This document shows positions 47,681 to 55,573 of a stretch of 64,000 nucleotides of DNA, one piece after another (positions within the stretch are counted from its first letter, which is position 1; every line of letters begins with the position of its first letter). A program made the translations under genes and the position numbers. The notes under the pieces are model-generated. The model did not search any database. It was not told the origin of the DNA and saw only the letters and a program-made list of their open reading frames with translations. The DNA is taken from contig JAKVKP010000005.1 of assembly GCA_022484805.1 (NCBI GenBank), forward strand, positions 45,671 through 109,670, read 5' to 3'. The stretch comes from Streptococcaceae bacterium (lineage in GTDB: Bacteria > Bacillota > Bacilli > Lactobacillales > Streptococcaceae).

Positions 47681-47731
47681 AAAAAAGCCACCCCTATTAA
47701 ACTCAATGGCAAGAGAATTTAATAGGAGTGG
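47681..47731 (-). terminator. Terminator of the zinc alcohol dehydrogenase gene
   Basis: 14-bp arms (47688-47701 and 47718-47731, one wobble). On the minus strand the stem is followed by TTTTTT (47686-47681). Confidence 0.75.
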
Positions 47732-47790
47732 TTAGTATTAATTGGGCGATAAGGGGTATCACCTCAAGTAAACGAGATAGTTTGAATTTA

Positions 47791-48819
47791 TTAGTCGTTG
47801 ATAGAAATTAATGTTTTAAAGTGATTAATATCTTCAATACAATATTTCAATGCTGCTTCGACTTCTTCTAGTGGATAGATTTTATCATCTAAAATTTTAT
47901 ATAAATCTTCATCCAAGACACCCGCATCTAATAGAGATACAGCACGTGCAAAGGCATATTGTGAATGAACACGAACGCCTAAAATTTGTAATTCTTTAGA
48001 ATAAACATCATTTGTGCTGAAGGGATAATTTTCTTTAGCAATTCCGATAATAACAACCTTACCACGAATTTTAACAGCAGCAGTTGAAGCTAAAATAGAA
48101 CTTGCCACTCCAGATGTCTCAAAGACAGTATCAAATCCTGTACCGCCGTTGATTGTCTTAGAATATTCTTTAAGTGAATCATGAATTGGGTTAACAATAT
48201 TAAAGCCCATGCTTTTGGCGTAATCTAAGCGATAGTCACTGACTTCACTAATCGTTACCTCAGCGCCTGAATGTTTGGCAACAACAGCGATTAGCATCCC
48301 GATTGGTCCACCACCTGAAACGAGCACTTTATCACCAATTTCTAGTTTTGCTGTCATAACATCATGGACGGCTACTGCTAAAGGTTCAGCCATTGCTGCT
48401 AATCTCATATCCATATCTTTTCTAACTTTATAAAGTTTCTTGATTGGTACTTTAACATATTCTGCGAAAGTACCTTCAACATGGATACCTAAAATTTTTA
48501 ATTCTTCACAAACATTATCATAACCAGTAATACATGAAGGACAATTACCGCATGAAAAGAAAGGTTGGGCGACCACAGAGTCACCTATTTCAATTCCATT
48601 TTTCATTTTGCCTTCAAAATCAACTAATTCTCCAACAAATTCATGTCCAGGAATTCTTGGGTAGGTTGCAGTTGCATGATGTCCTTGATAAACATGGACA
48701 TCAGATCCACAAATACCGGCATACTTGACTTTGACTAAAGCTTCATTTGATTCTAAAACTGGCATTTCTTGTTGTGTAAATTGAACATTATTTGGTTCAA
48801 TAAATAGTGCGCTTTTCAT
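47791..48819 (-). CDS. Zinc-dependent medium-chain alcohol dehydrogenase (polyol/threonine type)
   Basis: 342 residues. Catalytic zinc site: Cys in YAGICGSDVHVYQGHH and the Glu of PGHEFVGEL. Structural zinc loop: CGNCPSCITGYDNVC. NAD Rossmann motif: VSGGGPIGMLIAVVAKHSGAEV. Members include sorbitol/xylitol, galactitol-phosphate and threonine dehydrogenases, so oxidation of a polyol or hydroxyl group of the island's substrate is plausible. Divergent to the lacI-type gene. Its promoter is overlapped by a 30-bp palindrome. Confidence 0.87.
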   Translation of the reverse strand: MKSALFIEPNNVQFTQQEMPVLESNEALVKVKYAGICGSDVHVYQGHHATATYPRIPGHEFVGELVDFEGKMKNGIEIGDSVVAQPFFSCGNCPSCITGYDNVCEELKILGIHVEGTFAEYVKVPIKKLYKVRKDMDMRLAAMAEPLAVAVHDVMTAKLEIGDKVLVSGGGPIGMLIAVVAKHSGAEVTISEVSDYRLDYAKSMGFNIVNPIHDSLKEYSKTINGGTGFDTVFETSGVASSILASTAAVKIRGKVVIIGIAKENYPFSTNDVYSKELQILGVRVHSQYAFARAVSLLDAGVLDEDLYKILDDKIYPLEEVEAALKYCIEDINHFKTLISIND

Positions 48820-48860
48820 CTTTGTTCACTTCCAATTTTTTAATTAAGTAAGGTACACAT

Positions 48861-48911
48861 TTTATATTAATTGTATACAATTAATATAAATAAAATACAC
48901 TATAATGTCAA
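48861..48911 (-). promoter_or_regulatory. Promoter and 30-bp palindromic operator of the zinc ADH gene
   Basis: Minus-strand TTGACA (48911-48906), 17-bp spacer, TATATT (48888-48883). A perfect 30-bp palindrome spans 48861-48890 and has ATTGTATACAAT at its centre (48870-48881), overlapping the -10. Confidence 0.75.
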
Positions 48912-48937
48912 TAGAAAAATTGCTAAAATTTAAAAAA

Positions 48938-48966
48938 TTGCTCTGATAATTTGCCTATGCTATACT
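48938..48966 (+). promoter_or_regulatory. Promoter of the lacI-type gene
   Basis: TTGCTC (48938-48943), 17-bp spacer, TATACT (48961-48966), close to the start at 48994. Confidence 0.55.
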
Positions 48967-48993
48967 TTTATCAAATTTGGTTAGGAGAATCTA

Positions 48994-50010
48994 ATGAAGG
49001 AATACGTTACATTAAAGGATGTTGCACAAAAAGCAGGCTTATCTATTAGTAGTGTTTCTAAAATATTAAGCGGTAAAGATAATTTTAAATCCGAGACAAG
49101 GGATAAAGTTATCAAAATTGCTGAGGAGATTGGCTATTCTCCAAATGCGCTTGCCAGAGGCATTAAAAATCGGAGTGGTTATCGAATTATCGGCTTTTTT
49201 GTACCCAATATATTAAATCCATTTTTTGCTGAGTTAGTAAACGAAGTTGAAAAAAGACTTTCTCGACATGGCTTCATCCTGACTCTCTGTATTTTTGATG
49301 ATGACGCAAAGAAAATGTCTGACTTTTTGAAGATGTTAGTTGAAACACGTGCAGAAGGTTGTATAATCGCAGGAACGAGAGAAGATTCGTGTGAAACTGA
49401 ATTTCAACAGGCAAAACGCTATTTAAACATGGTTTCCATTCAAGCAGACATTGCAGGGATTGATCGAGTGGATGTGACTGATGAAAAGGGCACCGAGGAA
49501 ATGATTAATTATTTGATCGGCAAAGGGCATCGTGACATTGCGTTTTTGGGCTATCGATTTGATATATCAGTTTTAAGTAATCGCTTAAATGGTTATTATC
49601 GTGCATTAAAGCAAGCAGAAATTCCAATTCGAGATGCTTATGTTGTTGAAAGCAAGCATGATAATCAAGCATTATATCAATCAGCTAAAATGTTATTAGA
49701 AATGCCAAATCGTCCGACGGCAATTCATTGTATTAATGAATTTAGTGCAAGTAGTGCCTATTTGGCAGCTCGTGATGTGGGTTTAAAAATTCCTGAAGAT
49801 ATTTCCATTACTGGTTTTGATGGTATTTCCATTTCTAAAATGTTAATGCCGCGTTTGACAACAATTCAGGATCCGATTGATTTATTGGCTCAAATAGCAG
49901 TCGATATGTTAATTGAACGGATTAATAATCATGATCAATCTATTGAAAAAAAACATATCTACGTGCAACATCGAATGATTGAAAATGATTCAGTGGCACA
50001 GCTTAATTAA
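48994..50010 (+). CDS. LacI-family transcriptional regulator
   Basis: 338 residues. N-terminal HTH YVTLKDVAQKAGLSISSVSKILSGKDNFKSETRDKVIKIAEEIGYSPNALARGIKNR with hinge helix, then a periplasmic-binding-protein-like sensor domain (IIGFFVPNILNPFFAELVNEVEKRL ... ISITGFDGISISKMLMPRLTTIQDP). The effector is probably the island's sugar-like inducer. Likely targets are two TTCAAACGTTTGAA-type palindromes around the aldehyde dehydrogenase promoter downstream, which have the central CG that LacI proteins favour. TTAGGAG precedes the ATG. Confidence 0.9.
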   Translation: MKEYVTLKDVAQKAGLSISSVSKILSGKDNFKSETRDKVIKIAEEIGYSPNALARGIKNRSGYRIIGFFVPNILNPFFAELVNEVEKRLSRHGFILTLCIFDDDAKKMSDFLKMLVETRAEGCIIAGTREDSCETEFQQAKRYLNMVSIQADIAGIDRVDVTDEKGTEEMINYLIGKGHRDIAFLGYRFDISVLSNRLNGYYRALKQAEIPIRDAYVVESKHDNQALYQSAKMLLEMPNRPTAIHCINEFSASSAYLAARDVGLKIPEDISITGFDGISISKMLMPRLTTIQDPIDLLAQIAVDMLIERINNHDQSIEKKHIYVQHRMIENDSVAQLN

Positions 50011-50150
50011 AGTTATTTTCTCTCTATATATACGATTGCTACTTCGGTAGATGACAGCATTTTTGAAAATTCGCTTTTGTTTCTGCGAATGTGCTGTACA
50101 TTCTTCACGAAGAATTTGTTTAAAAAATAAAATTATCTTCTTAATAGATA

Positions 50151-50199
50151 CCTTATAAAGGAAATGCTGATAAATCCAGTAAACTTTATAAGGTTTTTT
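50151..50199 (+). terminator. Terminator after the lacI-type gene
   Basis: Perfect 10-bp arms CCTTATAAAG (50151-50160) and CTTTATAAGG (50184-50193), then TTTTTT. Between the gene and this site (50040-50125) lie further small hairpins, listed as a finding. Confidence 0.75.
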
Positions 50200-50318
50200 G
50201 CACTAAGTAATACTTATCACTTATACCTATTATTTTTGTGATGTAATCCTGCAACAACACGAAGATTTAATCATTTTTTTTAGAAAAATGAATTCAAATT
50301 CGAGTGGTAACCCGAACT

Positions 50319-50340
50319 TTAATTCAAACGTTTGAATTAA
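50319..50340. promoter_or_regulatory. LacI-type operator O1
   Basis: Perfect 22-bp palindrome with core AATTCAAACGTTTGAATT at 50321-50338 and central CG, 29 bp upstream of the -35 of the aldehyde dehydrogenase promoter. Confidence 0.75.
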
Positions 50341-50368
50341 TCTTAAGAAATTATTTACCAGATTTCAG

Positions 50369-50397
50369 TTGACTATTATGCTTTATTTCCCTATAAT
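50369..50397 (+). promoter_or_regulatory. Promoter of the ALDH-MFS-GRE operon
   Basis: TTGACT (50369-50374), 17-bp spacer, TATAAT (50392-50397), nearly the consensus promoter. The start site would be near 50404, leaving a 125-nt leader with three further control sites. Confidence 0.75.
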
Positions 50398-50405
50398 ACA
50401 AGTTA

Positions 50406-50419
50406 AGTAAGCGGTTACA
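50406..50419 (+). promoter_or_regulatory. cre site (CcpA)
   Basis: AGTAAGCGGTTACA fits TGWAANCGNTNWCA at 13 of 14 positions and lies at the transcription start of the operon. Confidence 0.6.
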
Positions 50420-50436
50420 ATATTTTTTTAGTGTTA

Positions 50437-50448
50437 ATTGTATACAAT
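50437..50448. promoter_or_regulatory. GTATAC-type operator
   Basis: ATTGTATACAAT, identical to the sites at 43691 and 48870. About 33 bp after the predicted start of transcription. Confidence 0.65.
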
Positions 50449-50492
50449 AATTGTTAAAAGTATTTTAAAAACTGTTTGTTTATTTTACAATT

Positions 50493-50506
50493 TTCAAACG
50501 TTTGAA
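50493..50506. promoter_or_regulatory. LacI-type operator O2
   Basis: TTCAAACGTTTGAA, the core of O1, ending just before the ribosome site of the aldehyde dehydrogenase gene. Its centre is 170 bp from that of O1. Confidence 0.7.
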
Positions 50507-50528
50507 TTATCGAGAGGAGTTATTGGTT

Positions 50529-51968
50529 ATGAAAATGTTAATCGCTGGAGAAGAACGCGATTCTTCTAATGGAGAGGTAATTTATGTTACTAATCCTGCG
50601 ACACAGCAAGTAATTGATTCTGTTCCAAAATCAACATTTGAAGATATCCAAGAGGCATTAGATCATGCTGTTGATGCAAAAAAAGCTTGGCGGAATGTTC
50701 CAGTTTATGAACGTTCAAATATCTTGATGAATTATGCTGAGCTATTACGAGAGCATAAAACAGAAATTTCTACAATGGTGTGTTATGAATCTGGTAAAAC
50801 ACTGCAATCGTGTTTAGACGAATTAGATTCCTGTATCAATGTTTTTCGGGCTTACGCTGAAAAAGCTCGGAATTTTTCGGGCAAAGTAATGCCACGAGAT
50901 TCCGAAAAGCGTGTTGTTGGAGATGTTATCTTTAATTATCCAGAGCCGCTAGGTGTTGTTGTTTCAATCGTACCTTATAATTACCCAATTGAGCTATTTG
51001 CACACAAGGTAGCACCTGCCTTAGTGATGGGGAATACAGTCGTAGTTAAACCGGCAACTGAGACACCGCTTGGTAATATTATGATGACAAAACTCTTGGT
51101 AGAGGCTGGTGTCCATCCAGGTGCCATCCAAATTATTACTGGTCGAGGTAGTGAAATTGGTAACTGGTTTAGTGAGAGTCCGAAAATTGACTTAATTAGC
51201 GTAACAGGCAGTACAGCAGTTGGTATTCAGGTTGCTCAGCAGGCAGCTAATAATTTAACGCACGTTTTATTAGAACTTGGTGGAAATGACCCTTTAATTA
51301 TTTTTGACGATGCCGATATTCCAACGGCGGTTGGTCAATCAATTGTCGGTCGAGCAAGTAATGCTGGACAAACTTGTTGTGGAACAAAGCGATTTATTGT
51401 CCATAATAAAATCAAGGCTGAGTTTGAAAAACAATTAATAGCTGAATTAAAAGAGTTTGTTGTTGGAGATCCTTTGGATCCAAAGACATTTTATGGACCG
51501 TTGGTCAGTGAACGCGCTGCGAAAAATGTTGAACAGCAAATTAATGAGACGCTTGAGGAAGGCGGACGTTTGATTTTTGGTGGTAAACGTTTCAATCATG
51601 CTTTTATTGAGCCAACTGTTATCACGGATGTTAAGCCAGAAATGGCAATTGCTAAAGACTTGGAGATTTTTGGGCCTGTTTTTCCAATTATTGGATTTGA
51701 CACGGTTGAAGAGGCAATCGAAATTGCAAATTCATCTTGTTATGGCTTGTCAAGTGGTGTAATGACTGCCTCAATGGAAATTGCTATGAAGGTTGCAAAT
51801 GAAATTGAATCAGGGACTTGTGTAATAGGGGGGACTGGTAATTATCGGTCTGCACATATGCCATTCGGCGGTCCTAAAATGACTGGTATCGGTCGTGAAG
51901 GTGTGACTGAAACTTTAAGTGAATACAGTCAAATTAAAAATGTTGTACTAAAAGGGTTTGGCCATTAG
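50529..51968 (+). CDS. Aldehyde dehydrogenase
   Basis: NAD(P)-dependent non-acylating dehydrogenase, 479 residues, converting an aldehyde to its acid. The catalytic Glu is in ELGGNDP and the nucleophilic Cys in NAGQTCCGTKRF; VVKPATETPLG and SVTGSTAVG bind the cofactor. It is closest in feel to lactaldehyde/succinate-semialdehyde dehydrogenases; the substrate cannot be fixed. ATG 50529 follows AGGAG at 9 bp, and a TTG at 50502 is within the operator and not used. First gene of the operon with transporter, GRE and activase. Confidence 0.88.
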   Translation: MKMLIAGEERDSSNGEVIYVTNPATQQVIDSVPKSTFEDIQEALDHAVDAKKAWRNVPVYERSNILMNYAELLREHKTEISTMVCYESGKTLQSCLDELDSCINVFRAYAEKARNFSGKVMPRDSEKRVVGDVIFNYPEPLGVVVSIVPYNYPIELFAHKVAPALVMGNTVVVKPATETPLGNIMMTKLLVEAGVHPGAIQIITGRGSEIGNWFSESPKIDLISVTGSTAVGIQVAQQAANNLTHVLLELGGNDPLIIFDDADIPTAVGQSIVGRASNAGQTCCGTKRFIVHNKIKAEFEKQLIAELKEFVVGDPLDPKTFYGPLVSERAAKNVEQQINETLEEGGRLIFGGKRFNHAFIEPTVITDVKPEMAIAKDLEIFGPVFPIIGFDTVEEAIEIANSSCYGLSSGVMTASMEIAMKVANEIESGTCVIGGTGNYRSAHMPFGGPKMTGIGREGVTETLSEYSQIKNVVLKGFGH

Positions 51969-51989
51969 GCCGTAAAATGGAGGAATTAA

Positions 51990-53186
51990 ATGGAAAATGA
52001 ATCAATCATTGATGCAGGCACTGTAAAAGAAGCTGCTAAGAGTAAAGTTAAGGTTTGGCCGATTTCAACATTTCTGATTTTATTATATTTAATTGTTGCG
52101 ATGAGTGATAATTTTAAAGGTATTTTCGTACCATCCTTTAAATCGGAATTTTTAGTAAATAATACACAAATTGGTTTTGTAATGACTGCTAGCTTGTTGG
52201 CTTATGCTGTTTTTCAGTACATAGGCGGTATGTTAATCGAGAAATTTGGGTATAAAAAAGTTTTAATGCTAGGTTTTATACTAAGCATTTTAGCAATTTT
52301 CTTTTTAGTAAATTGTCTGAATTTCGCGATGTTAATCGTTAGCATGTTTTTACTCAATACTGGTATGGCAATGTTTAATATTAGTGTCAACACACTTGGA
52401 CCAGCATTACCACTCGCTTCGACGGCCATCTTAATGAGTGCAATTAATGGCTCATACGGTGCAGGGAATACTGTGTTACAGCTAATTTCGGGAAAGCTTT
52501 TAGCAACTGGAATTAACTGGCGTTCATTTTTTATCTTTATGTTAATTGTCGTTTTAGCAATGTTTATCTATTTAATATTCTTGAAAATACCATTTCAACC
52601 AGTTGTTAAAACTGGTGATAAAACGAATAGTGTTTTAAAATCGCCAGTTCTGTATTTGTACATTGCTGCGGCAGGCTTTTATTTGGCCTCTGAGTACGGA
52701 ATTGGTAATTGGTTTGTTAATTATATGAGCGATTCCTTTGCAATGACTTCAGATCAAAGCTCTTTATATATTGCGCTGTTCTTTGGCTGTAAAACACTTG
52801 GATTAGTTTTTAGTGGCTTTATTGCTGATAAAATTGGCTATTTCCGCTGTATCTTAATCTACGGTCTTGTAGCAACCTTAACCTCATTTATTGGTGTTGC
52901 AATAGGTCAAAGTGGTCTTGTTATCTTTGCGGTTGGTGGCTTTGCATTTTCAGCCATCTTCCCAACAATTATTACTACAATTGGTGGATTTTTTAAAGAC
53001 CGTACGTCAATGGCAACTGGTTTGATCTTAATGTTTGGTACTTTGATTGCGATGGTAGTCAGCCAAGTCATTGGTATTTTAAATGATGCAATGGGTACGC
53101 AAAATTCGTTCTATGTTGTCGCAATTTCAATATTATGTTGTACCATTTTCTCTTATCTAATTGGTTTGAGAAGTAAGAATAATTAA
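51990..53186 (+). CDS. FucP-like sugar MFS transporter
   Basis: 398 residues, 12 predicted transmembrane helices. The segment GIFVPSFKSEFLVNNTQIGFVMTASLLAYAVFQYIGGMLIEKFGYKKVLMLG and the family's NTLGPAL motif near residue 135 recall the fucose:H+ symporter (FHS) group. Such carriers move neutral sugars or polyols unmodified, so the island probably imports a free, unphosphorylated compound. The gene sits between the aldehyde dehydrogenase and the GRE, with GGAGG before its ATG. Confidence 0.83.
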   Translation: MENESIIDAGTVKEAAKSKVKVWPISTFLILLYLIVAMSDNFKGIFVPSFKSEFLVNNTQIGFVMTASLLAYAVFQYIGGMLIEKFGYKKVLMLGFILSILAIFFLVNCLNFAMLIVSMFLLNTGMAMFNISVNTLGPALPLASTAILMSAINGSYGAGNTVLQLISGKLLATGINWRSFFIFMLIVVLAMFIYLIFLKIPFQPVVKTGDKTNSVLKSPVLYLYIAAAGFYLASEYGIGNWFVNYMSDSFAMTSDQSSLYIALFFGCKTLGLVFSGFIADKIGYFRCILIYGLVATLTSFIGVAIGQSGLVIFAVGGFAFSAIFPTIITTIGGFFKDRTSMATGLILMFGTLIAMVVSQVIGILNDAMGTQNSFYVVAISILCCTIFSYLIGLRSKNN

Positions 53187-53204
53187 AAAATTGGAGGAAA
53201 ATCA

Positions 53205-55553
53205 ATGTTATCAATTCGCTTAAAAAGAATTAAACGTAGAATGTTTGAAGAGGAATTTGTAGAACCAGGTACTTGGTATTTTAAGGATACAAATATCGTA
53301 ACTGATGAAAATCGTGATGAACCGTTAGTTGTTAGAAAAGGAATGGCTTCTCGTTATATCGGGGAACATTTACCAGCCTATATAAAGTTAGATGAACTAA
53401 TTGTCGGCAATCCAAACATGAATAGTGTTGGTTTCGGTTCGGTTTTGCCAATCTATGCGACTGAGGAAGAAGAAAGAAAAGCAGAAAATTATAAATTGAA
53501 CGAAAAATCTGTTTGGGGTCATCATCCACCAAAATGGGACAAAGTGTTAAAAGTTGGTTTTAAAGGCATTATTGAAGAAATTAATGAAAAATTATATGTT
53601 GAGCTTGAAAAAGAAGCAAAAGATCAAGAAGCCATTAATGAGTATCGTGCAATGCTAATTGCAATCGAAGGTGTGCTCTCCTTTGCGAAACGCCATTCAG
53701 ATGTTGCCCTTAAAATGAGTCTTGAGGAAACTGATGAAACACGCCGTAAAGAATTATTTGAAATTTACAAAGTGACCAGTAAAGTTCCCTATTTACCGGC
53801 AGAAACCTTCCATGAAGCATTGCAAGCGTACTGGTTCACCTATTGCTTGGTTAATAGTGGTGGCGAATTTGTACCGCTAGGCCGCACAGATCAAATCGTT
53901 TATCCGTATTATGAAGCAGACATCGAAGCTGGTCGAATAACAGATGAAGATGCAACTGATTTAATTGGTTCGTTTCTAGCAAAATGTAATGAACGTATCT
54001 GTACAGATACTAAAAAATGGGAAAATCATTATGATTACGGCTTGTTCTCACAAGGTGTACCGCCACAATATGGTTCAAGCATGGAAGAAAGCGGTGGTCA
54101 TGAGGCCGGTGGTTACGATATTCGTGGGTTAGGCTGGCAGGATCATGAAGATGACGATAGCGAAGCAAACTTCAATTTTGGACAGTCGGGTAATGACTGG
54201 TTGATGAATATGATTGTTGGTGGCTTGCGTCCTGATGGTGAAGATGGAACCACAAAAGTAACAAGTGAAATGGTTCGTTTGCGCTTTGAAATGGATTTAT
54301 TAATGCCAACATTATCAGCTCGTGTTTCTTCGAAGACGCCCGATTGGTTCTGGGATCAGCTTGCTGAATGCCTGAAGAAAAGTGATGGCGAACCAGCGAT
54401 TTATAATGATGATGCCATTATTCCAGGTTTCGTAGAATTAGGCATTCCTTTGGAAGATGCGCGTGATTATAGTAATGACGGCTGCTGGGAATGCTTGATT
54501 CCAGGTAAGAGTCACTTTACTTACGCACACGTCATGAATACACGTGCTTTGGAATGGGTATTTACGCAAGGTACAACATTATTAACTGGTGACCAAGAAG
54601 GCTTGGACCTAGGACCAGTGTCTCAGTATGAAACTTATGAAGATTTTTATCAAGCATATTGCAAACAAATCAATTCACAAATTGATGAGCAAATTGAAAA
54701 ACGTTTAGAAAATCTTGGTTTGTCTAAAATGATTGCACCTGATCCATTAATTTCAACCATTTTTGAAGGCTGTATTGAAAAAGGTCGCGACTTAACAGAT
54801 GTTAATACAGTACCTTATACTTTCCATTTACCATTGATTACAGGACTTTCTAATGTAGTTGATTCACTTGCTGCAATTAAGAAATTAGTTTTTGAGGACA
54901 AGGAAGCAACCTTAGAAGATTTTAAAAATGCGATTGAAAATAACTGGGTCGGTTATGAGGATTTACAATTAAAGGCAAGCAATCGTGTGCCTAAATTTGG
55001 TAATGATGATGACTATGTCGATGAAATTTTAACGGATGTCATGAAAGATTTTGAAGATTATGTTGTTTCTTGGCGCACTAAACAAGACAAATTGTTGTTA
55101 CCATGTGGTATTGGTACGTTTGAGAACTATTCAGCATTAGGGCGTAACCTCTCTGCAACAGCTGATGGCAGATACTCTGGTGAACCGCTAGCTCCTAACT
55201 ATTCACCGACTGCTGGTGTTGATGTTGAAGGAACAACTGCAGTTATTAAGAGTGCAACTAAACCTGATTTATTACGTTATTTCTGCGGTTGTCCAATGGA
55301 CCTTTCGTTGAATTCAAATGATTTTAGTGGTGAAATTGGCACAATGAGAATGAAGGGAGTTCTACGTTCATTCTGTGACCTTGGTGGGCAAATTGGTACA
55401 TTTACAACAACTAGTATTGAAGAATTAGAGGATGCAAGAGTCCACCCAGAAAATCATAAAGATCTCAAGGTTCGTATGGGTGGTTTATCTGCTTACTTTA
55501 TTGCAATGGCACCAAAACAACAAGAAAATGTGATTCAACGTTTTAGTAGATAA
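53205..55553 (+). CDS. Glycyl radical enzyme, C-x-E (dehydratase/lyase) class, uncharacterised subtype
   Basis: 782-residue homodimeric-type GRE. The thiyl-radical Cys427 lies in DYSNDGCWECLIPGKS, with Glu429 two residues on, the pattern of dehydratases, choline lyase and sulfonate lyases and unlike the Cys-Cys of pyruvate formate-lyase. The C-terminal loop VRMGGLSAYF holds the radical-bearing Gly760, where most family members read RV(x)G(Y/F). The N-terminal PFL domain spans about 10-640. It requires the activase encoded 20 bp downstream and would be inactive in air. No bacterial microcompartment genes are nearby. A sugar- or polyol-type substrate is inferred from the FucP-like carrier and the dehydrogenases; the reaction is unknown. 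Confidence 0.88.
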   Translation: MLSIRLKRIKRRMFEEEFVEPGTWYFKDTNIVTDENRDEPLVVRKGMASRYIGEHLPAYIKLDELIVGNPNMNSVGFGSVLPIYATEEEERKAENYKLNEKSVWGHHPPKWDKVLKVGFKGIIEEINEKLYVELEKEAKDQEAINEYRAMLIAIEGVLSFAKRHSDVALKMSLEETDETRRKELFEIYKVTSKVPYLPAETFHEALQAYWFTYCLVNSGGEFVPLGRTDQIVYPYYEADIEAGRITDEDATDLIGSFLAKCNERICTDTKKWENHYDYGLFSQGVPPQYGSSMEESGGHEAGGYDIRGLGWQDHEDDDSEANFNFGQSGNDWLMNMIVGGLRPDGEDGTTKVTSEMVRLRFEMDLLMPTLSARVSSKTPDWFWDQLAECLKKSDGEPAIYNDDAIIPGFVELGIPLEDARDYSNDGCWECLIPGKSHFTYAHVMNTRALEWVFTQGTTLLTGDQEGLDLGPVSQYETYEDFYQAYCKQINSQIDEQIEKRLENLGLSKMIAPDPLISTIFEGCIEKGRDLTDVNTVPYTFHLPLITGLSNVVDSLAAIKKLVFEDKEATLEDFKNAIENNWVGYEDLQLKASNRVPKFGNDDDYVDEILTDVMKDFEDYVVSWRTKQDKLLLPCGIGTFENYSALGRNLSATADGRYSGEPLAPNYSPTAGVDVEGTTAVIKSATKPDLLRYFCGCPMDLSLNSNDFSGEIGTMRMKGVLRSFCDLGGQIGTFTTTSIEELEDARVHPENHKDLKVRMGGLSAYFIAMAPKQQENVIQRFSR

Positions 55554-55573
55554 TTGGAATAGGAGGATGTTTT

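Noticed and set aside
53205..55553. Annotation as pyruvate formate-lyase
   Set aside because: The active site is Cys-Trp-Glu-Cys rather than adjacent Cys-Cys, the glycine loop differs from PFL, and the activase has two extra Fe-S clusters, which PFL activase lacks.
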